Shown here: positions 38,695-46,830 of the stretch, piece by piece
Layout of the letters: each line of letters begins with the position of its first letter
How positions within the stretch are numbered: the stretch's first letter is position 1
Source of the DNA: JBBRZM01 sp963813635
GTDB taxonomy: Bacteria; Actinomycetota; Acidimicrobiia; IMCC26256; JBBRZM01
Reading direction: 5' to 3'
Length of the DNA: 64,000 nucleotides
Assembly: GCA_963813635.1 (NCBI GenBank)
Contig: CAWEZO010000009.1
Span: 1-64,000, forward strand
The notes under the pieces: model-generated
Databases searched by the model: none
What the model was told of the DNA's origin: nothing
Seen by the model: the letters and a program-made list of their open reading frames with translations, nothing else
Translations under genes and position numbers: made by a program

Positions 38695-40146
38695 ATGTCC
38701 CGCACTGGCGGCACACGCGACGTTGGGTCGCACAGGTTGGCACCGGGACAAGCATGTGTGACGCTGATCCTGGTTCTTGCCCTCGTCGCCCTCGCGGCGT
38801 GTAGCTCGTCCGGAAGCACTTCCAAGACCAGCGCGAAGAGCGCGGCAGCGAAGCCGGCGGAGCGTGTCGTGACGATGCGGGGCGCGGTCGGTCCGGGACC
38901 CGCGAAGTACAACAAGGTGCGCGTGCTCGAGGTCGGTCCGAAGGACGCGAAGAACGTCATGGTCCTGGAGCCCGGGACCTCGGCCGGCGCGGCCTACTTC
39001 CGGCCCGACTCCGAGGCGATCGTCGCACGCTTGCCGGGATGGCAGGTCTGGTCGGTTGATCGGCGCGAGAACGCGCTCGAGGACCACTCGGTGCTCGACG
39101 GCTATATCGCCGGTAAGCGCACGCAGCAACAGGTCTTCGACTACTACCTCGGTTGGCTGACCGACCCGAAGATCAGCCCCCACTTCACTGCGCCCACCGA
39201 TCTCTCGGTCGACTTCACGCGTCAGTGGGGTATGGACGTCGCGATCGGCGACCTGCACCAGGTGGTCGGGCAAGCGAAGAAGCTCGGCGGCAAGGTGGTG
39301 CTCGGCGGTCACTCCCTGGGTGGCGCGATCGCGACCGCGTACGCGACGTGGGACTTCAACGGCAAGTCCGGTAGCGACGATCTCGACGGGCTGGTACTGA
39401 TCGACGGCGCCAGTGGACCGGGCTCGCCGATCACGGCGAGCGACGCGAACGCGCGCGTCCAGAAGCTCGCGACGAGCTCACCGTTCCTCGATCTCGTCGG
39501 GCTCGGGTTGCCATGGTCGGCAGGCGTGTTCACCGCGCTCGGCTCGACCGCGGCGCTCTACAGTCCGGACGCGGCAAGCCTCGCCTACAACTGGAAGCTG
39601 TTCCCGGCGATGCTCAAGCCGCCGGTGGAACCCACCAACAAGGCCCAGTTCGGGTACGCGCTCGACACCAAGACCGGCCCGGCCAGCCTCAAGCTCGTCC
39701 AGATGCACATCGGTGAGCTGGCCCCGAGCGGGGCCCCGCGCGGCTGGAAGGACGACGGGATCACGCCGGTCCAACGCGCGGCGGTGGCGTTCGCCGGCAT
39801 CGAGGGCGTTGACGGGACGGCGTGGTACCACCCGCAGAAGCTCTCGCTCGACTCGAGCGCGGTGAACGGCGGGATCGCGAACCCTGCCGACGAGGTGCTC
39901 GACGTGCACGCGACGCACGGCAAGGACTTGCACATTCCGATCTACGCCTTCGCGACGTCGCTCGGCAACCAGCGCGTCCTCGACGCAGCGACCGCGCTCG
40001 CGAAACAGTCGGGTCTCGCGTCGAGCAAGGTCACGCTCATCGACCGGGCAAGCACCTATGCGCACTGCGACCCGATCGCGGCCGCGCCCGACAAGAACGA
40101 CTTCCTCAAGACCGTCGAGCCATTCCTGCACAACATCGCGTCCTAG
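38695..40146 (+). CDS. Lipoprotein alpha/beta hydrolase
   Basis: 483 residues. A signal segment (VTLILVLALVALAACSSSGS) ends in the lipobox LAAC, so the mature protein is lipid-anchored on the outer face. The alpha/beta-hydrolase core shows VMVLEPGTSAGAAYF, the nucleophile elbow GGHSLGGAIA and a late STYAHCDP with the probable catalytic His. Substrate unknown; lipid esters fit the neighbouring patatin and phospholipase C type genes. The first ~20 residues are long for a signal, and an internal start is possible. Confidence 0.8.
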   Translation: MSRTGGTRDVGSHRLAPGQACVTLILVLALVALAACSSSGSTSKTSAKSAAAKPAERVVTMRGAVGPGPAKYNKVRVLEVGPKDAKNVMVLEPGTSAGAAYFRPDSEAIVARLPGWQVWSVDRRENALEDHSVLDGYIAGKRTQQQVFDYYLGWLTDPKISPHFTAPTDLSVDFTRQWGMDVAIGDLHQVVGQAKKLGGKVVLGGHSLGGAIATAYATWDFNGKSGSDDLDGLVLIDGASGPGSPITASDANARVQKLATSSPFLDLVGLGLPWSAGVFTALGSTAALYSPDAASLAYNWKLFPAMLKPPVEPTNKAQFGYALDTKTGPASLKLVQMHIGELAPSGAPRGWKDDGITPVQRAAVAFAGIEGVDGTAWYHPQKLSLDSSAVNGGIANPADEVLDVHATHGKDLHIPIYAFATSLGNQRVLDAATALAKQSGLASSKVTLIDRASTYAHCDPIAAAPDKNDFLKTVEPFLHNIAS

Positions 40147-40317
40147 CGTTTGCCCTGTTCAGGGGTCTCGTCCGCGGGCACGAAGATTTGCCCTCATCTT
40201 CGGTGCCGCGATGTCGATGTACCCCGCGTGGGTTCGTCTGGTGTCGTGCGCGGCGTTCGGGAGTGTGCTCGGGAAGTGTGCACTCGCGTCGTGGGTGCGA
40301 ACTCGGTCGTGAGTGCT

Positions 40318-40353
40318 GGGGACTTCCCCTCAGTGTTGCTTGGGGAAGTCCCC
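40318..40353. promoter_or_regulatory. Inverted repeat of two self-palindromic GGGGA/TCCCC boxes
   Basis: GGGGACTTCCCC (40318-40329) and GGGGAAGTCCCC (40342-40353) are exact reverse complements separated by 12 bases, and each box is itself nearly palindromic. It lies 53 bases before the NMP-kinase-like start. It could be a double operator with 24-bp spacing, or a 12-13 bp RNA stem. No T-run follows, so a terminator is less likely. Confidence 0.5.
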
Positions 40354-40405
40354 AAGAGTCGGTCGAACGCTGGTGTTGTTGACGCACCGCTGTCACGGTG
40401 AGCCC

Positions 40406-40981
40406 ATGACCCGTTCGTTGCTCGTCTTCATCGGTCCTTCGGGAAGCGGAAAGTCGAGTGTCGTTCGATCGCTCGTCGACAGACGCGTGATCTGCGTTCA
40501 CCCCACGTGGACCACTCGCCCGCGTCGCCCGGACGAGTCCGCCGGATCGGTCGAACACCGCTTCGTCTCCGAGCCCGACTTCCTCCAGCTGCGCGACGAG
40601 GGGTTGTTTCTGCACACCGTGCAGCTGTTCGGGATGCCTTACTGGTACGGGCTGCCGACCATCGAGCCGAACCAAACCGGAGTGGTCGACGCGGTGATGT
40701 TGCGTGCCCCGCTCGTGCCGATCTTCCGCGAGTTCTACCAGGATCCGGTCATCTATCAAGTCGAGGCGACGTCAGCGGTTGTCGAGGCGCGGCTCGCGGC
40801 TCGCGGCTACACGGCGGAAGAGCTCGACGCGCGCCTGAGCGACAACGAGAAGGAGCGCGTGGCCGGGCGGAGCATCGCGCAGCGGCACTTCCGCAACGAC
40901 GAAGGGCTCGACGCGGCGGTCAATGAAGTGGAGCGCGCGGTCCGAGAGGACTTCGCGCCTCGTCTGATCGAGGCGATATGA
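40406..40981 (+). CDS. P-loop NMP-kinase-like protein (guanylate kinase/PhnN type)
   Basis: 191 residues. The P-loop is GPSGSGKSS (10-18). HPTWTTRPRRPDE matches the TTR-PR segment of guanylate kinases and ribose-bisphosphate kinase PhnN, and EHRFVSEPDFLQL follows as in those enzymes. The usual GxxYG reads YWYGLP. No phosphonate genes are near, so PhnN activity is doubtful; the true substrate may be a phosphorylated lipid or nucleotide intermediate of this operon. The stop overlaps the next start by ATGA. It is the first gene of a fully overlapping operon. Confidence 0.78.
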   Translation: MTRSLLVFIGPSGSGKSSVVRSLVDRRVICVHPTWTTRPRRPDESAGSVEHRFVSEPDFLQLRDEGLFLHTVQLFGMPYWYGLPTIEPNQTGVVDAVMLRAPLVPIFREFYQDPVIYQVEATSAVVEARLAARGYTAEELDARLSDNEKERVAGRSIAQRHFRNDEGLDAAVNEVERAVREDFAPRLIEAI

Positions 40982-41226
40982 ACGCACCAGCCGGCTGGTA
41001 CGCGGATCCAAGGTCTGAGCACACGATGCTCCGGTGGTGGGTTGGAGACGCCTGGACCGACGAGGTGCGTGTGCGTCCGACTGCCGGAATTCAGGCCAGG
41101 AAGGGTCCCCGGTCGATCTGGCGGACCGTGATGATCACGTTGGCGGTCGTCGCTACCACCGGCGCCGGACTCGTTGTTTTGTTTCTCGTGCTGGTTGGTC
41201 TCTCGCTCAAGAGGAGTGGCAAATGA
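40978..41226 (+). CDS. DUF2510 single-helix membrane protein, first copy
   Basis: 82 residues: DUF2510 domain at 1-30 (APAGWYADPRSEHTMLRWWVG) and one membrane helix (~50-75). ATGA overlaps join it to the kinase-like gene before and to UbiA after. DNA and protein resemble the second copy at 42308-42532 (shared MLRWW block and MNAP start), so one arose by duplication. It probably tethers or assists the neighbouring membrane enzyme; no activity is known. Confidence 0.82.
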   Translation: MNAPAGWYADPRSEHTMLRWWVGDAWTDEVRVRPTAGIQARKGPRSIWRTVMITLAVVATTGAGLVVLFLVLVGLSLKRSGK

Positions 41227-42311
41227 AACGTTCGTTTGAAGTGATGTGCGCGCTCGTTCGCCCGCCGTTTGCGGTGCTGCTGGGCCTATGCATGGCGGTC
41301 GGGATGGTGCAGACCGGCCACCTCCCGAGCACTGTCCGTCAGCTCCTCGCACTTGTCGCTGTGGGCGGATGGATGTTGTGGGCGGTGGCGCTCAATGACG
41401 TGGGTGACGAGCACATCGACCGCGTCAACCTCGCGAACGATGCCCAACGCGTGCTCGTCACTGGGCGTGCGACGCGGAGGCAAGTCGTCGTGATCGCGCT
41501 GGGTGCGGGAGTGGTCGCGCTTGGTGCCGCGGCTGCTTTCGGCGCGGCGAGCGTCGTTGTCGTTGGGTGTGGACTTGCGCTCGCGGCAGCGTATTCGTTG
41601 CCGCCGCTGCGTCTGTGCGGGCGCGGCGCGTTGACGTCGGCGCTGTTGCCGCTCGGATACGTCGCGGTGCCGTTTCTCGTCGGAGTGTTCAGTAGCGGGT
41701 CGGGCGTCAACGGGCGCGGGCTCGTCTTGGCCGGTGGGTTGTACCTCGGGTTCATGGGCCGGCTCGCGCTGAAGGACTTTCGTGATCAGCACGGCGACCG
41801 GCTCTACGGAAAGCGCACGACGCTCGTGCGGCACGGCCGGGCGTCGACCTGCGCGTTCAGCGCCGTGTTTTGGACCGCGGGTGCGGTTGTCGCGCTGCTC
41901 GCGCAGGCGCGTCCGGTAGTGCTGCCGATGGTGATGGGCGCGTACGTCGTCGCAGTGTTGGCGATGCTCCGCGATATCGCGTGCGATGGAGACGGACTGC
42001 GCGACGACGCAAACATCTCGGCGATCGCGGTTGTGGGTCGCGCGCTCGTCTACACGTTCTTGATTCAGATGGTCACAGCGATCAGTGGGTGGAACGCACT
42101 CGCGCAGAACCTGATCATCGCGGCCGTCGGCGTCGCAGCTCTCGGCATGGCGTGGGAGCTTCGCCGCGAATTTGTGCCTGCTTCGGATCCGCTGACCGAA
42201 CAGGAGCGCCTCACTTTCGCGTCGCCGGGCGCCGTGTTCACCTCGCCGGCAGCGCGCCGTGAGCGGGCGGTCGGTGCCGCCGAGGCACCGCCTCTCGAGG
42301 AGGCGATGTGA
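41223..42311 (+). CDS. UbiA-family prenyltransferase-like membrane protein
   Basis: 362 residues, about eight membrane helices. The start is the ATG overlapping the DUF2510 stop. The first Asp-rich motif N58-D59-x2-D62-x3-D66 (NDVGDEHID) and the second, KDFRDQHGD, are the Mg-diphosphate sites of the UbiA superfamily. Such enzymes transfer prenyl chains to an acceptor in the membrane. The C-terminal ~45 residues are soluble and unusual. With a kinase-like and a phosphotransferase gene in the same overlapping operon, a prenylated phospholipid or quinone-like product is conceivable (inference). Confidence 0.85.
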   Translation: MKRSFEVMCALVRPPFAVLLGLCMAVGMVQTGHLPSTVRQLLALVAVGGWMLWAVALNDVGDEHIDRVNLANDAQRVLVTGRATRRQVVVIALGAGVVALGAAAAFGAASVVVVGCGLALAAAYSLPPLRLCGRGALTSALLPLGYVAVPFLVGVFSSGSGVNGRGLVLAGGLYLGFMGRLALKDFRDQHGDRLYGKRTTLVRHGRASTCAFSAVFWTAGAVVALLAQARPVVLPMVMGAYVVAVLAMLRDIACDGDGLRDDANISAIAVVGRALVYTFLIQMVTAISGWNALAQNLIIAAVGVAALGMAWELRREFVPASDPLTEQERLTFASPGAVFTSPAARRERAVGAAEAPPLEEAM

Positions 42312-42532
42312 ACGCGCCGACCGGCTGGTACCCGGATCCAAAGGGCGAGAGCGAGATGCTCCGGTGGTGGGACGGAGAGCACTGGACGCAGCACGTGCGC
42401 ACGGCTGCTCCCGGTCGACGGTGGACGGCGGCGCGCGTTGCTGCAGTTGTGGCAGTCGTCAGTGTCTATTCCGCCGGGCTCATCTTCGTGATGATCGTTG
42501 TGTCTGCACTGCAGAAGTGGGGCAACAAATGA
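42308..42532 (+). CDS. DUF2510 single-helix membrane protein, second copy
   Basis: 74 residues from a GTG that overlaps the UbiA stop. Domain APTGWYPDPKGESEMLRWWDG, then a helix ending IFVMIVVSALQKW. It is the paralogue of the copy at 40978-41226. Its stop overlaps the ATG of a six-codon mini-ORF that begins with MKR, as the UbiA gene does after the first copy. Confidence 0.82.
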   Translation: MNAPTGWYPDPKGESEMLRWWDGEHWTQHVRTAAPGRRWTAARVAAVVAVVSVYSAGLIFVMIVVSALQKWGNK

Positions 42533-42549
42533 AGCGTCCCGTTGCATGA
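42529..42549 (+). CDS. Six-codon mini-ORF (MKRPVA) linking two genes
   Basis: ATG overlaps the DUF2510 stop as ATGA, and its own TGA overlaps the ATG of the phosphotransferase, again as ATGA. The first three codons, Met-Lys-Arg, equal the start of the UbiA gene that follows the first DUF2510 copy. It looks like the stub of a deleted second UbiA-like gene that still passes ribosomes to the next gene. Confidence 0.45.
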   Translation: MKRPVA

Positions 42550-43664
42550 CCGTGCTTCGCGCTGCGCAGTGCGTTGCCGAGCCGTCGCTTCTGACGAGCC
42601 CCGAGGAGATCTCACCGGAGTGGCTGACGGCAGTGCTCCGCGGCTCGGGGGCGATCTCGCAAACGGTGTTGACGTGCGAGGTCACCCGCTTCGCCGAGGG
42701 AATGGCGCTACTCAGCCGCCTGTACCGCGTGCGGGTCAGATATGACACTCCGAATGAGAACGGGTGTACGACGCTCGTCGTGAAGCTCGCGACGGAAGAT
42801 CCCGAGCAGTTGTTCATCGCCGAGCTTCTCGGCCTGTATCGCCGCGAAGCGTTTGTGTACAACTACCTCCGCGAGGACATGCCGTACCGGATGCCCGCGT
42901 GCCACCTCGCGGTCGCGTCTGATGACGGACGAGCAACAACCGTGGTGCTCGAAGACCTCGCGCGTTGCCGCGCGATTGATCAGGTCGCCGGGGCGCCGTG
43001 GAGCGTCGTTGGTGCATGCATCGACGCCATGGCAGATCAGCACGCGCGCTGGTACCGCGACGTACGACTGGGTGGGTTCGGCGAGGTGTTGCTGCCGCTC
43101 GCGCACCCGATCTATCCGAGCGCGCTCCCCGCAGTGTTCGACCCCGGCTGGGACGTCGCCCGCGCGGTGCTCGGCGATCAGATCGGCGCACGACAGGCTG
43201 CTTTTGGCGACCGTTGGTCAACCGAATGCCGCGGACTCCTGCAGCGACTCGGCGAACATCCCACGCTCCTCCACGGCGACTGGCGCGCCGACAACCTCTT
43301 CTTCGACGACGACCAGCTAATCGTCTTCGACTTTCAGATCGCGGGCGTCGGAACGGGTGCATACGACCTCGCGTATTTCGTGAGTCAATCGGTGTCTCCG
43401 GCGATCCGTGCCGGCCGGGATCGGGAGATTGTCGGTGCGTACGTCGCGCGTCTCGAGGCACACGGCGTCAAGCGTGACTACGGATCGGTTTGGGACGAGT
43501 ACCGCGTCGCGCTTCTTGTCTGCCTGGTGTACCCGGTCGCTGCGTTCCGATCGTGGCACACGCAGAACGCGCGTGGTCGCGCGCTGATCGAGCAGATGTT
43601 CTCGCGGGCGTGTGACGCGATCGAAGCAACCGGCGCGCTCGACCTGGTCTCTCAGGGCGCGTGA
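42546..43664 (+). CDS. Aminoglycoside/ecdysteroid-kinase-like phosphotransferase
   Basis: 372 residues from the ATG at 42546. It has the protein-kinase-like APH fold: LVVKLA with the ATP-binding Lys, YNYLREDMPYRMP, VVLEDLA, catalytic HGDWRADNLFF, and metal-binding VFDFQIAG with AYDLAYFVSQS. The pattern is close to the DUF1679/ecdysteroid-kinase-like branch rather than antibiotic kinases. It phosphorylates a small hydroxyl compound, probably the same one handled by this operon. Translation depends on the overlap with the mini-ORF. Confidence 0.85.
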   Translation: MTVLRAAQCVAEPSLLTSPEEISPEWLTAVLRGSGAISQTVLTCEVTRFAEGMALLSRLYRVRVRYDTPNENGCTTLVVKLATEDPEQLFIAELLGLYRREAFVYNYLREDMPYRMPACHLAVASDDGRATTVVLEDLARCRAIDQVAGAPWSVVGACIDAMADQHARWYRDVRLGGFGEVLLPLAHPIYPSALPAVFDPGWDVARAVLGDQIGARQAAFGDRWSTECRGLLQRLGEHPTLLHGDWRADNLFFDDDQLIVFDFQIAGVGTGAYDLAYFVSQSVSPAIRAGRDREIVGAYVARLEAHGVKRDYGSVWDEYRVALLVCLVYPVAAFRSWHTQNARGRALIEQMFSRACDAIEATGALDLVSQGA

Positions 43665-43802
43665 TCAGCCGAGGATCCGCACGGAGGCCCAGAGCGCGAT
43701 CGTCGCCGCCACCGCCACCGCCAGCTCAACGCGCGCATCGACGCCACGCGCGACGACCACCAGCAACACGGCGAGCGCCCCGTACGCAGCTACGTGAATC
43801 AA
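43665..43802 (-). CDS. Possible small two-helix membrane protein
   Basis: A TTG start with AGAGG six bases upstream opens 45 codons: IHVAAYGALAVLLVVVARGV and ELAVAVAATIALWASVRIL form two hydrophobic helices. The stop abuts the phosphotransferase gene. No family recognised. Confidence 0.35.
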   Translation of the reverse strand: MIHVAAYGALAVLLVVVARGVDARVELAVAVAATIALWASVRILG

Positions 43803-43912
43803 TTCGCACCTCTAGTCTCACGGCGACCGAGAGGTCATCACCGCGCGCGACGACGTGAGGGAATTCCGCCACGGCGCGAAGCGTAAGTCGACCTCTTCGC
43901 GTGCCGCGTTCG

Positions 43913-44768
43913 CTAGTCCATGAGGTCGCGTAAGACGTCGGACCGGTGGCGGTAGCCGAGGAAGTGTCCTTCGCCCGCGCGTAGCTCGAGGCGGGCGCCG
44001 GCAATTCGGTCCGTCAACTCGTGTGGCCACCGCGGGGGAACGAGCTCGTCGGCATCGCCTTGCCAGATCGTCACCGGTCCGCGCACATCTTGGGGGGCGA
44101 AGCCCCAGGGCCGCACCCAAGCCCGGTATTCCTCGACCATGCCGTCCGGATGAGCCAGCGCGGCGGCGGCCGCGGCCGCGATGCCCGGATCCGGGAGCGC
44201 GCGCATTGCCTCCGCCTCGCCCGGGACTGCCCCTCTGGCCGTGAGATGCGCCCACACGTCGGGTGTGTGCTCCGCGATCTCGCCGAGCGTGGCAAAGAGG
44301 GTGCCCGCGAGATGAGGATGGTTTTGAGCGAGGCGCGTAAAACGGCGATCCATCGAGTTGAGCTCCGCGAATGCCGTCTCGTCATCGAGGGGGACCGCGC
44401 CCGCGATGACGACCGTGCGTGTCACACGATCGTTGAGCCGTGCCGCGCACACGAGCGCATACTGACCGCCCATCGACCACCCGAGGACGGCTGTGCGCGC
44501 GACGCCGAGCACGTCGATGAGCGCGCGCACATCGTCGGCCCAATCCGCCGTGGTCCTGCCGGGCGCGGGATCGGACAGAGCGATGCCCGGCCGGTCGGGT
44601 GAGATGATGCGCACCCCGAGCTTCGCGCGCCCCCTCGTGGAAGGGCGCAACGTCGAGGCCGCAGACCAGCCCGCCGTGGCAGTTGACGACGGGCTGCCCG
44701 TTCGGATCGCCGAACTCCCGGTAGCCGAGCGCACGCTCATCACCGACGTCGATCGAGCGTTCGTCCAT
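43913..44768 (-). CDS. Alpha/beta-fold hydrolase (one frameshift)
   Basis: About 285 residues from an ATG preceded by GGAGG. The first ~47 residues (DERALGYREFGDPNG, VVNCHGGLVCGLDVAPF) are in one frame. After a break near 44620 come RIISPDRPGIALSDP, nucleophile LGWSMGGQYAL, VTIWQGDADELVPP with the catalytic Asp, and GEGHFLGYRH with the catalytic His. This is a complete alpha/beta-hydrolase triad of the lysophospholipase-like or haloperoxidase-like group. The MFS exporter gene lies immediately upstream (19 bp) and both are probably one transcript. Substrate unknown. Confidence 0.77.
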
Positions 44769-44787
44769 CCGACCTCCTCGACCGGCG

Positions 44788-46326
44788 TCAGGTGTCGCGC
44801 GTTCCGGTTGTCGCCGGGATGCGTCGTATTTCTGCACCAACGCACGCGGGTCCGCCGGGCGGCGCGTCGACCGCGCAGCTGCTCATGCTCGTCGGCTCGA
44901 TCGTCACGAGCGGCTTGCGTATCGTCGCGAACGCGAGCAGTCCGCCCAGTGCCAGGGCGGCCGCTCCGATCCACATTGCGTGTTCGAACCCGGTCGAGAA
45001 GTCGGCGACGTTCGCATACGACGCGCTGGTGATCCCGGCTGCGACGGGAAGCACCGCCACCGCGATCAGCTGCGCGGTTCGCGCGATGTCGGTGTTCACA
45101 GCCGATGCGACACCGGCATGCTCGGAACGCGCGGCCGCAAGCACCGTCGCCGTGAGCGGCGCGACAGTCGCGGACAGGCCGAGCGCGAAGATCGTGACGC
45201 CGGGCAGCACGCCGGTGATGTAGCTCGACCCTGCTCCGCACTGTGAAAGAACCAGGAGTCCCAGACCGGCGAAGAGCGGACCGACCGTCATCGGGAGGCG
45301 CGGCCCAATGCGTGTGGCAAGGCGGCCCATTCGCGCCGAGAGCAACAACATCACCACGGTGATCGGCAGCAACGAGCTCCCGGCCGCAGTCGGCGAGTAG
45401 TGCAAGACGCGTTGCAATTGGATCGGAAGGAGGAACAACGAACCGCCGAGCGCGCCGTATACGACGAAGGTCACTCCGTTGGCTGCGCTGAATTGTGTTG
45501 ATCGGAAGAGCTCGAGCGGAAGGATCGGATGGGCGCTGCGGGCCTCGACCACGAAGAAGCCGGTGATTGCTGTGATGCCGACCAGGCCGGTCACCAGGAT
45601 GGTCGAGTCGGTCCAGCCTGTTTCCGGTCCTTCGGTTAGCGCGTACGCGATGCCGCTCAGGCCCACGGCGGCGAGCGCGGTGCCGGCGAAATCCAGACCG
45701 CGAGGTGCGAGCGGATTCCGGGTCTCGGGGAGCTGACGGAGCGCGACCCAGACCACCGCAACGGCCAACGGCAGGTTGATGAGGAAGATCAGGCGCCACG
45801 AGACGGCCTGGATCAGCCAACCCCCGATGAACGGCCCGATCGCGACAGCGATCCCTGCGAACCCGGACCACGCGCCGATCGCCGCCGCGCGGTCCTCCTT
45901 GCGGAAGCTCGCTTCGAGAATCGCGAGACTGCCCGGTGTCAGCAACGCGCCCCCGACTCCTTGTAGGGCGCGAGCTGCGATGAGAACCCCCGATGTCGGT
46001 GCGACTGCACACGCGAGTGACGCGGCTGCGAACCAGATGACACCCACTACGAACACGCGTCGTCGCCCGAACCGATCACCGAGCGAGCCGCCCAACAACA
46101 GGAACGCAGCCAACGTCAAGGTGTAGGCGTTGATCGTCCATTGGAGACCGGTCAGGCCGCCGCCGAGATCAGCGCCGATCCGGGGAAGCGCGATGTTCAC
46201 AACCGTCGCGTCGAGCGAGGCCATGCCCGAGCCCAGGATGGTGGCGACGAGCACCCAGCGGCCGCGCGCCGATTTCAAGACCAGCTCGGCTGCCGATTTC
46301 GTTGTCTCCAAGTCGGGCTCACTCAC
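44788..46326 (-). CDS. MFS exporter, EmrB/QacA (DHA2) type, 14 helices
   Basis: 512 residues, GTG start, 14 predicted membrane helices. Motif A is GDRFGRRRVF; motif C-like LTPGSLAILEASF and GGWLIQAVSWRLIFLINLP are typical of the drug:H+ antiporter-2 family (LfrA/EmrB). It would pump hydrophobic drugs, dyes or lipids outward using protons. A hydrolase gene follows 19 bp later. No regulator is adjacent. The C-terminal ~40 residues are hydrophilic and Pro/Thr-rich. Confidence 0.87.
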   Translation of the reverse strand: MSEPDLETTKSAAELVLKSARGRWVLVATILGSGMASLDATVVNIALPRIGADLGGGLTGLQWTINAYTLTLAAFLLLGGSLGDRFGRRRVFVVGVIWFAAASLACAVAPTSGVLIAARALQGVGGALLTPGSLAILEASFRKEDRAAAIGAWSGFAGIAVAIGPFIGGWLIQAVSWRLIFLINLPLAVAVVWVALRQLPETRNPLAPRGLDFAGTALAAVGLSGIAYALTEGPETGWTDSTILVTGLVGITAITGFFVVEARSAHPILPLELFRSTQFSAANGVTFVVYGALGGSLFLLPIQLQRVLHYSPTAAGSSLLPITVVMLLLSARMGRLATRIGPRLPMTVGPLFAGLGLLVLSQCGAGSSYITGVLPGVTIFALGLSATVAPLTATVLAAARSEHAGVASAVNTDIARTAQLIAVAVLPVAAGITSASYANVADFSTGFEHAMWIGAAALALGGLLAFATIRKPLVTIEPTSMSSCAVDAPPGGPACVGAEIRRIPATTGTRDT

Positions 46327-46466
46327 GGGAACGAGTCACCCCAGGTTCGCGTCGGCGGCGCCCAGAACTAGTGTCTCTCCACGCGGTGCGCAAACGAAAC
46401 GGTCCTGGGCGTCGCGAGCGCCGCGGCACCCAGGATGGGCGGCGCGCGCCAATGGAGGAGGACGGC

Positions 46467-46692
46467 ATGTCTGACGAGGAAGTGCTCGATCGGATCCGAA
46501 CACTCGTCGACGAGGAACACGTTCTCCGCGCCGCCGACGAGCTCGATGTGCAGCGGATCACTCATGTCGAGGAGACCCTCGACCAGTGCTGGGATCTGCT
46601 GCGCCAACGCCGAGCCCGTTCGCGAGTTCGGCGAAGACGACGCGGACGCGAAGATCCGCGACGTCGGAACGGTTGAGCACTACCGACAATGA
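46467..46692 (+). CDS. DUF2630 family protein, second copy (one frameshift)
   Basis: About 75 residues. MSDEEVLDRIRTLVDEEHVL and HVEETLDQCWDLLRQRRA are in the first frame; after a break near 46615 the usual end EFGEDDADAKIRDVGTVEHYRQ follows. Compare the intact copy at 21440-21682 (CWDLLRQSRARR, VVEGYQQ). The start is the ATG behind GGAGGAGGACGGC. Function unknown. Confidence 0.7.
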
Positions 46693-46830
46693 CGCCCACG
46701 CCCGCGAATGGTGTTGCCTGTCGAGCACGACCGGCTCAGGCGCGGAGGCGATGAACGTCGTGGCGAGAGGTAAGTCCGACCTGGTTGTGCACGGCGCCGG
46801 TCCGGCAGCGCCCTTCCCGCCGTCGTCGAC

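Noticed and set aside
40318..40353. Rho-independent terminator of the lipoprotein hydrolase gene
   Set aside because: No T-run follows, it lies 170 bases after the stop, and the boxes are individually palindromic.
43913..46012. 699-codon open frame covering hydrolase and MFS genes
   Set aside because: Only its C-terminal third is real (hydrolase). The rest is an out-of-frame reading of the MFS gene with Arg-rich nonsense.
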